This document shows positions 18,661 to 28,309 of a DNA stretch of 64,000 nucleotides, in pieces. The notes below the pieces were generated by a model that was given only the letters and a program-made list of their open reading frames with translations, ran no database searches and had not been told where the DNA came from. Numbering within the stretch: the first letter of the stretch is position 1; the number at the start of each line of letters is the position of its first letter. A program made the translations under genes and the position numbers. The stretch comes from Microbulbifer flavimaris (GTDB lineage: Bacteria > Pseudomonadota > Gammaproteobacteria > Pseudomonadales > Cellvibrionaceae), in the NCBI RefSeq assembly GCF_001641755.2, contig NZ_LRFG02000002.1, forward strand, positions 682,001 to 746,000, given 5' to 3'.

Positions 18661-19824
18661 TCAATCGTTGGCGCGGGATTCCAGCATCGCCACCGCCGGC
18701 AGCTTCTTGCCTTCCACGTATTCCAGGAAGGCGCCACCACCGGTGGAAATATAGGAGACCTGCTCGGCGATGCCGTATTTATCGACTGCTGCCAGAGTGT
18801 CACCGCCACCGGCGATGGAGAAGGCGTCGCTCTCGGCAATGGCTTTGGACAGGCGCTCGGTGCCACCACCGAACTGATCGAACTCGAATACGCCTACCGG
18901 GCCATTCCAGATAATGGTCTTGGCATCGCGCAGGATCGCCGCCAACTGCTCGGAGGACTGCGGGCCGATATCGAAAATCATATCGTCACTGGCCACCTCA
19001 TCCGCAGGCTTGGTCTCGGCTGCAGCGGACTCACTGAACTCCTTGCCAGTGACCACATCCACCGGCAGCGGAATATCGCACTGCTCCATCAGTGCCTTGG
19101 CCGTATCGACCAGATCATGCTCACACAGGGATTTGCCAACCGGCTTGCCACTGGCGGCGAGGAAGGTATTGGCGATACCGCCACCGACGATCAGCTGGTC
19201 GACCTTGTCGGCCAGGGTCTCCAGCACCGTCAGTTTGGTCGACACCTTGGAGCCGCCGACGATAGCGACCATCGGCCGCGCCGGCTCAGCCAGAGCCTTC
19301 TCGAGCGCGTCCAGCTCTGCTGCCAGCAGCGGACCCGCACAGGCGACCGGCGCAAACTTGGCCACGCCGTGCGTGGAGGCCTGGGCGCGGTGCGCAGTGC
19401 CAAAGGCATCCATGACGAAGATATCGCACAGCGCTGCGTAAGCGCGGGCGAGCTGCTCGTCATCTTTCTTCTCGCCCTCGTTGAAGCGCACATTCTCCAG
19501 CAGGGCGACAGAACCGCTCTCCATCTGGACACCGTCGCGCCAGTCCTTGATCAGGGGAACCTCACAGCCCAGCAGCTTGCCCAGGTGGGCCGCCACCGGC
19601 GCCAGGGAGAACTCCTCGGCGTACTCGCCCTCCGTCGGGCGCCCCAGGTGCGACATCAGCAGAACACGAGCACCGGCATCGACGGCTTTGCGGATGGTGG
19701 GCAGCGCAGCACGAATCCGTGCATCGGACGTCACGACGCCAGCCTTAACCGGCACATTCAAGTCCTCGCGAATCAGCAGGCGCTTGCCCGCGAGATCCAG
19801 ATCCGTCATCAGCTTGACCGCCAT
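18661..19824 (-). CDS. pgk: Phosphoglycerate kinase
   Basis: The 387-residue monomer transfers phosphate between 1,3-bisphosphoglycerate and ADP. Diagnostic motifs are [14 protein letters not shown] at the N-terminus, [18 protein letters not shown] in the hinge region and GGGDTLAAV in the ATP-binding domain. The start is set at 19824 ([11 protein letters not shown]), which gives the usual family length; the longer in-frame extension to 19926 is not conserved-looking. A TATAAT lies 46 bases upstream. fba follows 87 bases downstream. Confidence 0.95.
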   Translation of the reverse strand: MAVKLMTDLDLAGKRLLIREDLNVPVKAGVVTSDARIRAALPTIRKAVDAGARVLLMSHLGRPTEGEYAEEFSLAPVAAHLGKLLGCEVPLIKDWRDGVQMESGSVALLENVRFNEGEKKDDEQLARAYAALCDIFVMDAFGTAHRAQASTHGVAKFAPVACAGPLLAAELDALEKALAEPARPMVAIVGGSKVSTKLTVLETLADKVDQLIVGGGIANTFLAASGKPVGKSLCEHDLVDTAKALMEQCDIPLPVDVVTGKEFSESAAAETKPADEVASDDMIFDIGPQSSEQLAAILRDAKTIIWNGPVGVFEFDQFGGGTERLSKAIAESDAFSIAGGGDTLAAVDKYGIAEQVSYISTGGGAFLEYVEGKKLPAVAMLESRAND

Positions 19825-19869
19825 CACCAGTCCCCTCTGTTTTTGATAAACGATAAAAATTGGGCGCGG

Positions 19870-19875
19870 ATTATA
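19870..19875 (-). promoter_or_regulatory. pgk: Candidate -10 element of pgk
   Basis: A perfect TATAAT on the minus strand lies 46 bases upstream of the pgk ATG. No good -35 is evident at 17 bases, so the assignment is tentative. Confidence 0.35.
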
Positions 19876-19987
19876 ACAAGCGGAATGGCCCGCGCCGACC
19901 GGGAATTTAGCTGATAACGTTGTCAATAGCGATGAAAATTCTTTGCTGGCAAATTGTTTTCACGCAAGGCATCTCTTACCCTGTTTT

Positions 19988-20027
19988 TGTAATTTCACTA
20001 CAACGCATATCCTGTAATTTCACTACA
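19988..20027. promoter_or_regulatory. Two identical 15-bp HexR-like boxes between pgk and the divergent hydrolase
   Basis: TGTAATTTCACTACA occurs exactly twice, at 19988-20002 and 20013-20027, with starts 25 bases apart. Each copy is a near palindrome, TGTART-N3-AYTACA, matching the HexR (RpiR-family) consensus as I know it. HexR controls central sugar metabolism in gammaproteobacteria, including epd-pgk operons. The boxes lie 164-203 bases upstream of pgk and 24-64 bases upstream of the hydrolase ATG at 20052, so either gene could be the target. Confidence 0.6.
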
Positions 20028-20051
20028 TAAAACAGCGGAGACACTCTGGCA

Positions 20052-20831
20052 ATGGGCAAGCGCAACAAGGTGCATTTCACTGGTGCGAACGGCCAGAGAC
20101 TGGCGGGCATTCTGGAACTTCCAGACGGCGAGCCCCGCGCTTATGCACTGTTCGCACCATGCTTCACTTGCGGCAAGGATGTGCTCGCAGCATCGCGGAT
20201 TTGCCGGCGCCTCGCAGAGCAGGGACTCGCGGTACTCAGATTCGATTTCACCGGCCTGGGAGACAGTGAAGGGCAATTCTCCGACACCAACTTTTCCAGC
20301 AACGTCGACGATCTGCTGAGCGCCTCAGAGTACCTGAAGCAGCAGCACCATCCGGTGGAACTCCTGATCGGTCACAGCCTTGGTGGTGCCGCGGTACTGG
20401 CAGCAGCCAGTCAAATTCCAGATGCCCGGGCCATCGTCACCATTGCCGCACCGGCGGACCCGGATCACGTCATCAAGCAGTTTGCCTGTGCCGTGGACAC
20501 TATCGAGGAGCAAGGCGCGGCCGAAGTGAACCTCGCCGGACGCCCCTTTGTAATCAAACAACATTTTATCGACGACCTGGACCAGCGGGAGATGGGCTAC
20601 ATTCGCGAGTTGGATCGGCCGCTGCTCATCTACCACTCGCCGCTGGACCAGACCGTCTCCATTGATGAGGCCGCCGAAATCTATAATCGGGCCATGCATC
20701 CTAAAAGCTTTATCAGCCTCGATGAGGCCGACCACCTGCTCACCCGCCGCGACGATGCGCTGTTCGTTGCGGACACCCTGGCAGCATGGGCCGGGCGCTA
20801 CCTGAGCGCAGATCAAGATGGAGAGAACTGA
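20052..20831 (+). CDS. Alpha/beta hydrolase related to the hydrolase half of hydrolase/OsmC fusions
   Basis: The 259-residue protein starts NKVHFTGANGQRLAGILELP and continues with APCFTCGKD, FDFTGLGDSEG and the nucleophile elbow IGHSLGG (Ser near residue 116). This matches the hydrolase half of a bifunctional alpha/beta hydrolase-OsmC family of about 400 residues, but the OsmC peroxidase domain is missing here. It overlaps the next start by one base (TGATG), so translation is coupled to the CPXCG protein. Two HexR-like boxes lie just upstream. The substrate is unknown. Confidence 0.75.
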   Translation: MGKRNKVHFTGANGQRLAGILELPDGEPRAYALFAPCFTCGKDVLAASRICRRLAEQGLAVLRFDFTGLGDSEGQFSDTNFSSNVDDLLSASEYLKQQHHPVELLIGHSLGGAAVLAAASQIPDARAIVTIAAPADPDHVIKQFACAVDTIEEQGAAEVNLAGRPFVIKQHFIDDLDQREMGYIRELDRPLLIYHSPLDQTVSIDEAAEIYNRAMHPKSFISLDEADHLLTRRDDALFVADTLAAWAGRYLSADQDGEN

Positions 20832-21028
20832 TGGCGGGACTGGAAGAGCACGCCGCCTCTTGCCCCTACTGCGGCGAACCCATCACGCTTCTGCTGGACA
20901 TGTCCCAGGGCTCCCACGATTACGTCGAGGATTGCCAGGTCTGCTGCCGCCCAATCAACGTCTCTGTCACGATTGACGGGGATGGCTCCGTATCAGTCAC
21001 CCTGCAGGACGAAAACAGCGCGCTGTGA
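20831..21028 (+). CDS. CPXCG motif-containing cysteine-rich small protein
   Basis: The 65-residue protein has CPYCGEP near residues 11-17 and CQVCCRP near residues 37-43, two Cys pairs that should bind one zinc, followed by a short beta hairpin (INVSVTIDGDG, VSVTLQDE). The family is widespread in gammaproteobacteria and unassigned in function. The start overlaps the hydrolase stop by one base with GGAGAG upstream, so the two are translationally coupled. Confidence 0.8.
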   Translation: MAGLEEHAASCPYCGEPITLLLDMSQGSHDYVEDCQVCCRPINVSVTIDGDGSVSVTLQDENSAL

Positions 21029-21222
21029 GCGCCTGCCCAGCCTGGCTCACTATCCCAATTGCAGCGCCCCCAGTAATGCCACTACATGCCCTCAACGCGC
21101 CAATTGAATATTCCCCTCGCCAACAATAAGAAAAATAATTTATTCTCCCTGCTGTCTTGAGTCACCCGGCTGGAAGCCCTGAAACCTTCGGGCAGCCAGT
21201 ACCGCAATCAGCAGGAGACAAT

Positions 21223-22596
21223 ATGAAAACCGGAATCCACAGGACAGCACGGCTGCTGGCGACCTGCCTGGCAACATTAATTCTTGCCCTCGACGTATCC
21301 GCCGCAGCCGGGGAGAGAGAAAGCCGCTGCGAATTTCCCGTATTGCGCCCTGCCGAGAGACCGGAAGCCGTTGGGTTTTCCAGCGCGGGGCTGGCCAGGG
21401 TGGACCAGCTGATTGAGCAGGACATTGCTGAGGGCTTTCCCGGGGCCGCCCTGCTGATCATCAAGGACGGTCGCATTGTGAAAAACTCACAGTATGGTTT
21501 TCGACAGAAGTTCGACGGAGACAGACTACTGGCGAACCCGGCAAAAGTCGGCCGGAATACGCTGTTTGACCTGGCCTCGAATACCAAGATGTATGCAACC
21601 AATTTTGCCCTGCAGAAACTGGCCAGCGAGGGACATCTGGATTTGCAGGCCCCTGTGCAAAAATACCTACCGGAGTTTGCAGACCAAAAAGGCGACCCCA
21701 TCCGCGGCAAAAATAAAGTGCGCGTAATGGATTTACTAAACCACTCAGCGGGTTTCTCCCCCGACCCTCAATACCACAACCCCAAAGTCGCGAAGGCATT
21801 GTTTTCCCAGGAGAGAGACAAGACCCTGCGCTTCATGCCCCTGTCACCATTAAGCTATGAGCCCGGCACCAAGACAGCCTATAGCGACACCGATTACATG
21901 CTGCTCGGCCTGCTGGTGGAGCGCATCACAGGACAACACCTGGATACCTATGTAGAACAACAGATTTACGCACCGTTGGGGCTGGAAAACACCAAATTTA
22001 ACCCATTAAAAAAGGGCTATGACGTCAGCCAGTTTGCCGCGACTGAACGGATGGGCAACACCCGCAATGGGTCCATCGACTTCCCCAATATCCGCAGGCA
22101 TACCCTCATTGGTGAAGTTCATGACGAGAAGGCGTTTTACTCTATGGGCGGCGTGTCAGGACATGCGGGATTGTTCTCTACTACCAGTGATCTGGCCGTA
22201 CTGCTGCAGGTGATGCTGAACGGTGGCGGCTATGGCGATGTATGCCTGTTCGACCGCCCGACCATCCAACGCTTTACCAGCCCCTCTCCGGCAAATGCCA
22301 CATTTGGTCTCGGCTGGAGGAGAAATGCCAACGAGGATATGCAATGGATGTTCGGAACTCAGGCGAGTGCAGAGGCTTATGGGCATACCGGCTGGACCGG
22401 AACCCTGACACTAATCGACCCGACATTCGATCTTGGCATCGTGCTGCTCACCAATAAAAAGCACTCGCCGCTCGTGGAGCCGGAAAAGGACTCGAACCGC
22501 TTTGCAGGAGATCTTTTTGCCACCGGTCGCTATGGTGCCGTGGCAACCGCAGTCTACGAGGCATTGCTGTCCGGAATTGATGAGCCTGGAAAATAA
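21223..22596 (+). CDS. Periplasmic serine hydrolase, PBP4B/YfeW-like
   Basis: The 457-residue protein has a signal peptide (about 1-27, ending near VSAAA). The beta-lactamase-type domain has the catalytic SxxK S119-N-T-K122, a YSDTDYMLLG segment in the SxN/YxN position and HTGWTGT late in the protein as the KTG equivalent. This pattern and length match E. coli YfeW (PBP4B), a penicillin-binding protein with weak DD-carboxypeptidase activity, and related esterases. CAGGAGA precedes the ATG. The globin gene follows 109 bases later. Confidence 0.8.
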   Translation: MKTGIHRTARLLATCLATLILALDVSAAAGERESRCEFPVLRPAERPEAVGFSSAGLARVDQLIEQDIAEGFPGAALLIIKDGRIVKNSQYGFRQKFDGDRLLANPAKVGRNTLFDLASNTKMYATNFALQKLASEGHLDLQAPVQKYLPEFADQKGDPIRGKNKVRVMDLLNHSAGFSPDPQYHNPKVAKALFSQERDKTLRFMPLSPLSYEPGTKTAYSDTDYMLLGLLVERITGQHLDTYVEQQIYAPLGLENTKFNPLKKGYDVSQFAATERMGNTRNGSIDFPNIRRHTLIGEVHDEKAFYSMGGVSGHAGLFSTTSDLAVLLQVMLNGGGYGDVCLFDRPTIQRFTSPSPANATFGLGWRRNANEDMQWMFGTQASAEAYGHTGWTGTLTLIDPTFDLGIVLLTNKKHSPLVEPEKDSNRFAGDLFATGRYGAVATAVYEALLSGIDEPGK

Positions 22597-22705
22597 TTTC
22601 GACAAACCGGGAAGGACAGGGCCTTCCCGATTGTTCGCCCGACCGATAAAATCCGCGCTTTCCAGAAAATCCCTTTGCCACCCACACTTTCCGGAGTACC
22701 CCCTG

Positions 22706-23104
22706 ATGGAACAGGCCGCGAGCGATATCGTCTTCCAGAGCTACGGACGCTGCTGTAACAGCGAGCAATTTTTTGTCGACTTTTATGGTCGCTTTATGGG
22801 CACGTCGGACGAAATTCGAGCCCTCTTTGCGGAAACCGATATGAAGCAGCAGCGCCACCTGTTGCGCAACGGCATCATGCAGCTGGTTTTGCACGCTCGC
22901 GGCATGCCCGATACCAAGCTGCGCGCTCTGGGAGAGAGCCATTCCCGTCGCGGATACGGTATTCGGCCGCAGTGGTACAGCCTGTGGCTGCAGGCACTGC
23001 TGGATACGATTCGCGAGCACGATCCGGAGTTTGACTCAAGGGTGGAGTCGAGTTGGCGCGAAGCCATCGGGCCCGGTATCGAAGTGATCCGCAACGCTTA
23101 TTAA
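22706..23104 (+). CDS. Single-domain globin
   Basis: The 132-residue protein has a globin fold signature: an N-terminal helix with SYGRCCNSEQFFVDFYGRF, QQRHLLRNGIMQLVLHA in the E region, and GESHSRRGYGIRPQWYSLW, where His near residue 76 is the expected proximal heme ligand. Bacterial single-domain globins bind O2, NO or act in redox sensing. The ATG at 22706 is preceded by GGAG; the longer open frame upstream has no globin resemblance. The physiological partner cannot be inferred from the neighbours. Confidence 0.8.
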   Translation: MEQAASDIVFQSYGRCCNSEQFFVDFYGRFMGTSDEIRALFAETDMKQQRHLLRNGIMQLVLHARGMPDTKLRALGESHSRRGYGIRPQWYSLWLQALLDTIREHDPEFDSRVESSWREAIGPGIEVIRNAY

Positions 23105-23110
23105 AACTCC

Positions 23111-23127
23111 GAGGTGAAGCGCACCTC
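23111..23127 (+). terminator. Small hairpin after the globin gene
   Basis: GAGGTG and CACCTC pair over 6 bp with a 5-base loop, six bases after the globin stop. No U-tract follows. Confidence 0.3.
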
Positions 23128-23324
23128 TCAGCCGTTCCGCTCCCGCGCTCTCCATCATCCGGCCGATGCACAGTCGGCCATTTGCCACCCCTCCTTACGC
23201 CCTGTATAAAGTTCAGGCACCTGTGATCATTGCCCGCTCCGAGGTTCCGCAGGCAAGCTATTACTTTCTGCCGGTGGCAGTGCGGATGATCCAGTTCCGA
23301 GCACAGCAAGAATAAGGAAATCCC

Positions 23325-26162
23325 ATGAAAACCGTACGTCCGTTCTGGATCCCGGCGGCGCTCACACTCGCGTTGTCAGCCTGCGGGGAGCCTCAGCAGC
23401 CCGGCAGTGATTCCAGCCAGGCCTCAAGTGCCCCCCAGCCCCCGCTAACTGCCAGCCAAACCACTACCTCTCCGCTAGAAATCCCTTACCAGAAATTCAC
23501 TCTTGATAACGGCCTGCGAGTAATCGTGCACGAAGACCGCAAAGCACCCATTGTCTCTGTGGGTGTCTGGTACCACGTGGGGTCCAAGGACGAGAAGCCG
23601 GGACGCACGGGATTCGCGCACCTGTTTGAGCACCTGATGTTCAATGGCTCGGAAAACTATAACGACGAATTCTTCAAGCCCTTTGAAGCTGCCGGCGCCA
23701 CCGGCATGAATGGCACCACCTGGCTCGACCGTACCAACTACTTTGAGACTGTACCCAGCAATGCACTGGATATGGCGCTGTGGATGGAATCAGACCGTAT
23801 GGGCCATCTGCTTGGCGCCATTACCCAGGAAAAGCTGGATGAACAGCGCGGGGTGGTGCAGAACGAAAAGCGCCAGGGACAGAACCAGCCTTACGGTAAA
23901 GTCTGGGAACAGATGCAGAAGGCAATTTTTCCCGCGGGGCACCCCTACTCCTGGACCACCATCGGCTCAATGGACGACCTGAATGCAGCCTCCCTGGAAG
24001 ACGTACATAACTGGTTCAAGCAATATTACGGTGCAGCCAATACCGTCCTGGTGCTCGCCGGTGATATCGATGTAGCAACCGCGAAAGAGAAGACCCAGAA
24101 ATACTTCGGTGATATCCCCGCCGGACCACCACTGATCAAGAAGGAAGCCTGGATTGCCAAGCGTGACGAATCCAAGCGCGAGAAGATGTTCGACCGGGTA
24201 GCCCAGTCTCGCATCTACAAGGTCTGGAATGCGCCATACATGGGTCATGAAGACACCAATGCACTCTCCCTCGCAGCGTCCGTTCTGGGTTCCGGCAAGA
24301 ACTCCCGCCTCTACGAACGCCTGGTCTATAAAGACCAGATCGCTACCAGTGTGCAAACGGCATTTTATGAGTTTGAACTCGCCTCAGCTCTGCAGATCAT
24401 TGCCGATGCCAGAGCGGGGGTTGAATTATCCGAAGTAGAAGCGGCAATTGAAGAGGAGCTCGCGCGCTTTCTTGAGGAAGGCCCGACCGAGGAAGAACTT
24501 GCCCGGGTCAACATGAGTGAGTATGCCGAAACTGCCCGCAACCTGGAACAGGTCGGCGGCTGGGGCGGCAAGGGTGTGATCCTGGCCCGCGGTGAGCTTT
24601 ACCACGGCGACCCCAATGCCCTGTTGAAAGATATTGACGAGAAACGACAGCTTTCTCCGGAGCAAGTCCGCACCGCAGCGCAGGAGTGGCTGGCCACAGG
24701 CGACTATAACCTCGAGGTCCACCCCTTCCCCGAGTACAAGGTAGCCAGTGAAGGGGCAGACCGATCGAAATTACCCGACACCGGCGAATTCCCGACAGTG
24801 CCATTCCCGCAGCTGCAGACTTCAGAGCTCTCCAATGGCCTGAAGGTCGTACTTGCCGAGCGGCACTCTGTACCGATGGTCAACATGCACTTGATGTTCG
24901 ATGCTGGCTACGCGGCAGATCTGGGACAGACCCTCGGCACCGCCGGATACACCATGTCGATGCTGAAGGAAGGGACCAGTAACCTCAGCTCACTGGAAAT
25001 CGATGCTCGCCAGGAAATGCTCGGCGCGCGCATCTATGCCAATACCCAAATCGATGTCTCCAACGCGGGCCTCGAGGCACTGACCAGCACTCTGGATGAA
25101 TCCGTCAAGTTATTCGCCGATGTGGTGATCCGGCCCTCTTTTGCTGAGGAAGAAATCGAGCGCAAGCGCACTCGCTGGCTGGCGATGATCGATCAGGAAA
25201 AGACCCGGCCACTGCAGATGGCACTGCGCACGCTGCCACCTCTGCTCTACGGTGAAGATCATGCTTATGGTGTGCCACTCACCGGCAGTGGTACCAAGGA
25301 ATCGATCAGTTCGCTGACGCGAGAGGACCTGGTAAACCACCACCAGACGTGGATCCGTCCAGACAATGCAACCATGGTGGTTGCGGGCGATATCACCATG
25401 GATGCCCTGGTCGAAAAGCTGGAGCAGCATTTCGCAGACTGGCGCGCACCGGACATCCCCCTGCCGCAAAAGAACCTGGCCAGTGTCTCGCTACCGGAAG
25501 AGCCCCGCGTATTCCTGATCGATAAACCCGACTCGGAGCAGTCCATCATCATCGGCGGTCTGCTGGGCTCTTCTGACAGGATTGCCGAGAGCGAGGCCCT
25601 GGATATGATGAATGACATCCTCGGTGGCACTTTTACTTCACGCATCAATATGAATCTGCGTGAAGATAAAAGCTGGGCCTACGGTGCATTCTCCTTCCTG
25701 ATCGACGCAAAGGGCCAACAGCCGTTCCTGGTTTACGCACCGGTACAGACGGATAAAACCAGTGAGTCGCTGCAAGAACTGCAAAAGGAACTGCGAGGTT
25801 ATATTGGCAACGCACCCGCGGAGATGGCGGAGCTGCAAAAGGTCAAGGACAAGCGGATCAATGAGTTACCGGGACGTTTCGAGACCATCAATGCCATCCT
25901 CGGCGCAACCCGGGAGATGATCACCTACGAGCGCCCGCTGGATTATATGGATGGCTATGCAGAGCTGATCCGAAACGCCGACCTGGACACCATCCATACA
26001 CTGGCCCGCGAAACCATCAAGCCGGATCAGTTCACCTGGGTGATTGTCGGCGACAAACGAAAAATCGCTGATGATATTCGCGGACTGGACATTGCCCCGA
26101 TCGTCGAGATCGATGCAGACGGTAATCCAGTAAAAGAAGGCGACTTGGCCAGCGGCCAATAA
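23325..26162 (+). CDS. M16-family zinc metallopeptidase, lipoprotein
   Basis: The 945-residue protein carries a lipobox LSAC near residue 21, so it is probably membrane-anchored in the envelope. Two M16 repeats are visible. The first holds the inverted zinc motif H99-L-F-E-H103 (HxxEH) and the downstream QNEKRQG region with the third ligand. The second half (from about residue 490, LQTSELSNGLKVVLAERHSVP) resembles the same fold but lacks HxxEH, as in pitrilysin-like proteases. Such enzymes degrade peptides in the periplasm. AGGAA precedes the ATG. It appears monocistronic and is followed by a strong hairpin. Confidence 0.9.
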   Translation: MKTVRPFWIPAALTLALSACGEPQQPGSDSSQASSAPQPPLTASQTTTSPLEIPYQKFTLDNGLRVIVHEDRKAPIVSVGVWYHVGSKDEKPGRTGFAHLFEHLMFNGSENYNDEFFKPFEAAGATGMNGTTWLDRTNYFETVPSNALDMALWMESDRMGHLLGAITQEKLDEQRGVVQNEKRQGQNQPYGKVWEQMQKAIFPAGHPYSWTTIGSMDDLNAASLEDVHNWFKQYYGAANTVLVLAGDIDVATAKEKTQKYFGDIPAGPPLIKKEAWIAKRDESKREKMFDRVAQSRIYKVWNAPYMGHEDTNALSLAASVLGSGKNSRLYERLVYKDQIATSVQTAFYEFELASALQIIADARAGVELSEVEAAIEEELARFLEEGPTEEELARVNMSEYAETARNLEQVGGWGGKGVILARGELYHGDPNALLKDIDEKRQLSPEQVRTAAQEWLATGDYNLEVHPFPEYKVASEGADRSKLPDTGEFPTVPFPQLQTSELSNGLKVVLAERHSVPMVNMHLMFDAGYAADLGQTLGTAGYTMSMLKEGTSNLSSLEIDARQEMLGARIYANTQIDVSNAGLEALTSTLDESVKLFADVVIRPSFAEEEIERKRTRWLAMIDQEKTRPLQMALRTLPPLLYGEDHAYGVPLTGSGTKESISSLTREDLVNHHQTWIRPDNATMVVAGDITMDALVEKLEQHFADWRAPDIPLPQKNLASVSLPEEPRVFLIDKPDSEQSIIIGGLLGSSDRIAESEALDMMNDILGGTFTSRINMNLREDKSWAYGAFSFLIDAKGQQPFLVYAPVQTDKTSESLQELQKELRGYIGNAPAEMAELQKVKDKRINELPGRFETINAILGATREMITYERPLDYMDGYAELIRNADLDTIHTLARETIKPDQFTWVIVGDKRKIADDIRGLDIAPIVEIDADGNPVKEGDLASGQ

Positions 26163-26183
26163 GTTCTTTCACTATTCTTGAGC

Positions 26184-26209
26184 ATGCTGCCGGCAAAAGC
26201 CGGCAGCAT
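26184..26209 (+). terminator. Strong hairpin after the M16 peptidase gene
   Basis: ATGCTGCCGGC and GCCGGCAGCAT form a perfect 11-bp stem around AAAA, 21 bases after the stop. The following sequence is pyrimidine-rich but lacks a run of T. Confidence 0.6.
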
Positions 26210-26667
26210 CACCTTTCCCCCTCCACTGCACGACAACCCCAGCTTTCCTTCTCTTAGGCCTGCTTCGGCTCCGCAACCCGCTAATCTCAGCCGTTCGTCA
26301 TTGGCAGCCGGGCGTAATTGTGTGCATTGATTTCAATGCTTGAAGGTCGAGCACTCTTGAGGATTTAGAGTGGGCAGGAATAACAGGCACAAGTGTACCA
26401 ATCAACATTCGTGGATCTACTTTCTTAACGAGTTCAACGGCACATTCCGCAAGGATTACCACGCCAATGTTATGGTCATATTTCAGGCTTGCAAAACGCT
26501 TCACAGGTTATGAAATTATCCGGCACCACCTGGAAAAACAGTGCTAATTTCAGGGCTCCTCCACCAGAGGTCTGTGTCCAGGAACCCAGATTACCCGCTG
26601 GGCAAAGGGGCACTGTTGGTGTGGTCAACAATAAATCATCATAAAGCCCACTCCGGAGCTATTTTCT
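26210..26667. other. Intergenic region with no firm gene
   Basis: This stretch is visibly more AT-rich than its neighbours. The only open frame is 68 codons on the minus strand (26298-26504, GTG start, stop codon one codon upstream, no ribosome binding site), whose translation has plausible amino-acid use but no family I recognise. The last part must hold the promoter of the subtilase gene; GGAG precedes its ATG. Confidence 0.4.
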
Positions 26668-28242
26668 ATGAGTAAACTTTTCTCCGTGTTCACTGCCAGT
26701 GCGCTGGCCCTGGCAGTATCTGCGCAGGCCTCCGCCGCCGCAGATGAGCGCTACATCGTCAAATTCCAGGCTGGCAAAGGCGCCGCCATCAAGTCTCAAC
26801 TGCAGAAGGCCGGCGGCCGCCCAGCGCTGTCACTGAACAAGCACAATGCGGTTGCCGCATATCTCCCGGAGCGCGCCCTGCGCGCCATGCAGAACAACCC
26901 CAATGTTGAGTACGTTGAAAAAGACGCCAAACGCTATCTACTGGCCCAGGAAGTGCCTTTCGGCATTCCCATGGTGCAGGCGGACCTGGTCAGTGACATG
27001 TCCGCTGGCAATCGTACTGTCTGTATCATCGATTCTGGCTACGACATCAGCCATGAGGACCTGTCCGGCAATGCCGTAACCGGCAGCAATGACAGCGGCA
27101 CTGGCAACTGGTACGAGGATGAGAACGGACACGGTACCCACGTGGCCGGCACCATCGCTGCGATCAACAACAGCGTCGGCGTTGTGGGTGTGATGCCCGG
27201 TGCTAATGTCAATCTGCATATCGTCAAGGTATTCAATGCTGACGGCTGGGGCTACTCTTCCTCCCTGGTTGCTGCCGCTGACACCTGTGCCGCTAACGGT
27301 GCCGATGTCATCAACATGAGCCTGGGCGGGTCATTCAAGTCACGGACCGAGGATCAGGCCTTCGGTAACCTGCTCAGCCAGGGGGTACTCTCGATCGCTG
27401 CAGCCGGTAATGACGGCAACACCCGCCACTCCTATCCGGCCTCCTACGATTCCGTTATGTCTATCGCGGCTATCGATAGCAACAAGATGATCGCGGACTT
27501 CTCCCAGCAGACCAACCAGGTCGAACTGGCAGGTCCCGGTGTGGACGTACTGTCCAGTGTTCCGGTGGGCAGCGCGACGGTAAGCTCGGTGTCCGTGGGC
27601 GGCAGTGCCGTGGATTCATCGGGAATGGAAGGCAGCCCGCTGGGATCGGCCTCCGGTGCACTGGTTGACTGCGGCCTGGGCGAGTCTGCCTGTACCGATG
27701 CTGCCGGGGAAATCTGCCTGATCTCCCGCGGCAATATCAGCTTTGCCGACAAGGTTTTGAACTGTGAGGCCGGCGGCGGCGTAGGCGCCATCATCTACAA
27801 CAACGAGCCCGGCATGCTGTACGGCACCATGGGTGAAGTTGCCACCAGTATCCCTTCAGTGGGCATTTCTGATACCGACGGCGCTGCGCTGATGGGCCAG
27901 CTGGGCACCTCCGCCACGGTTGCGGTCGAGGCGGGCGACTATGCCTACTTTAACGGCACCTCCATGGCCACCCCGCACGTGGCTGGCGTTGCAGCCCTCG
28001 TCTGGAGTCACTTCGAAAGCTGTTCCGCCAGCGATATTCGCTCGGCCCTGAATGCCTCTGCGGAAGACCTGGGCGCAGCCGGTCGCGATGACGCCTACGG
28101 TTACGGCCTGGTTCAGGCCAAGGCCGCCTTTGACTACCTCACCGCCAATGGCTGTGGTGGTGGTGATACCGGCGGTGGCGACACCGGTGGTGGCGGCGGT
28201 AACGGCGGTGGCAACGGTGGCGGCAAGCCCAAGAAAGGCTGA
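26668..28242 (+). CDS. Secreted subtilisin-like serine protease (S8) with PA domain
   Basis: The 524-residue preproprotein has a signal peptide (about 1-24), an I9-type inhibitor propeptide (about 27-90), and an S8 catalytic domain with D122 (IIDSG), H155 (GHGTHVAG) and S432 (GTSMATPHVAG). A protease-associated domain is inserted between the His and Ser parts (about residues 310-415, with paired cysteines and LISRGNISFADKVLNCE). The C-terminus is a Gly-rich tail ending in lysines. It is expected to be an extracellular nutritional protease. A terminator-like hairpin follows at 28265. Confidence 0.92.
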   Translation: MSKLFSVFTASALALAVSAQASAAADERYIVKFQAGKGAAIKSQLQKAGGRPALSLNKHNAVAAYLPERALRAMQNNPNVEYVEKDAKRYLLAQEVPFGIPMVQADLVSDMSAGNRTVCIIDSGYDISHEDLSGNAVTGSNDSGTGNWYEDENGHGTHVAGTIAAINNSVGVVGVMPGANVNLHIVKVFNADGWGYSSSLVAAADTCAANGADVINMSLGGSFKSRTEDQAFGNLLSQGVLSIAAAGNDGNTRHSYPASYDSVMSIAAIDSNKMIADFSQQTNQVELAGPGVDVLSSVPVGSATVSSVSVGGSAVDSSGMEGSPLGSASGALVDCGLGESACTDAAGEICLISRGNISFADKVLNCEAGGGVGAIIYNNEPGMLYGTMGEVATSIPSVGISDTDGAALMGQLGTSATVAVEAGDYAYFNGTSMATPHVAGVAALVWSHFESCSASDIRSALNASAEDLGAAGRDDAYGYGLVQAKAAFDYLTANGCGGGDTGGGDTGGGGGNGGGNGGGKPKKG

Positions 28243-28264
28243 TCGCTGTTGATCTCAGGATCAC

Positions 28265-28287
28265 AAGGGGCCCTCGGGCCCCTTTTT
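28265..28287 (+). terminator. Rho-independent terminator after the subtilase gene
   Basis: AAGGGGCCC and GGGCCCC form a GC-rich stem immediately followed by five T. Confidence 0.75.
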
Positions 28288-28309
28288 CTTTTGCCTCTAT
28301 CCTCGCAAC

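Noticed and set aside
17878-19914. A 678-codon open frame on the plus strand
   Set aside because: It is antisense to fba and pgk, both certain; its length comes from high third-position GC in those genes.
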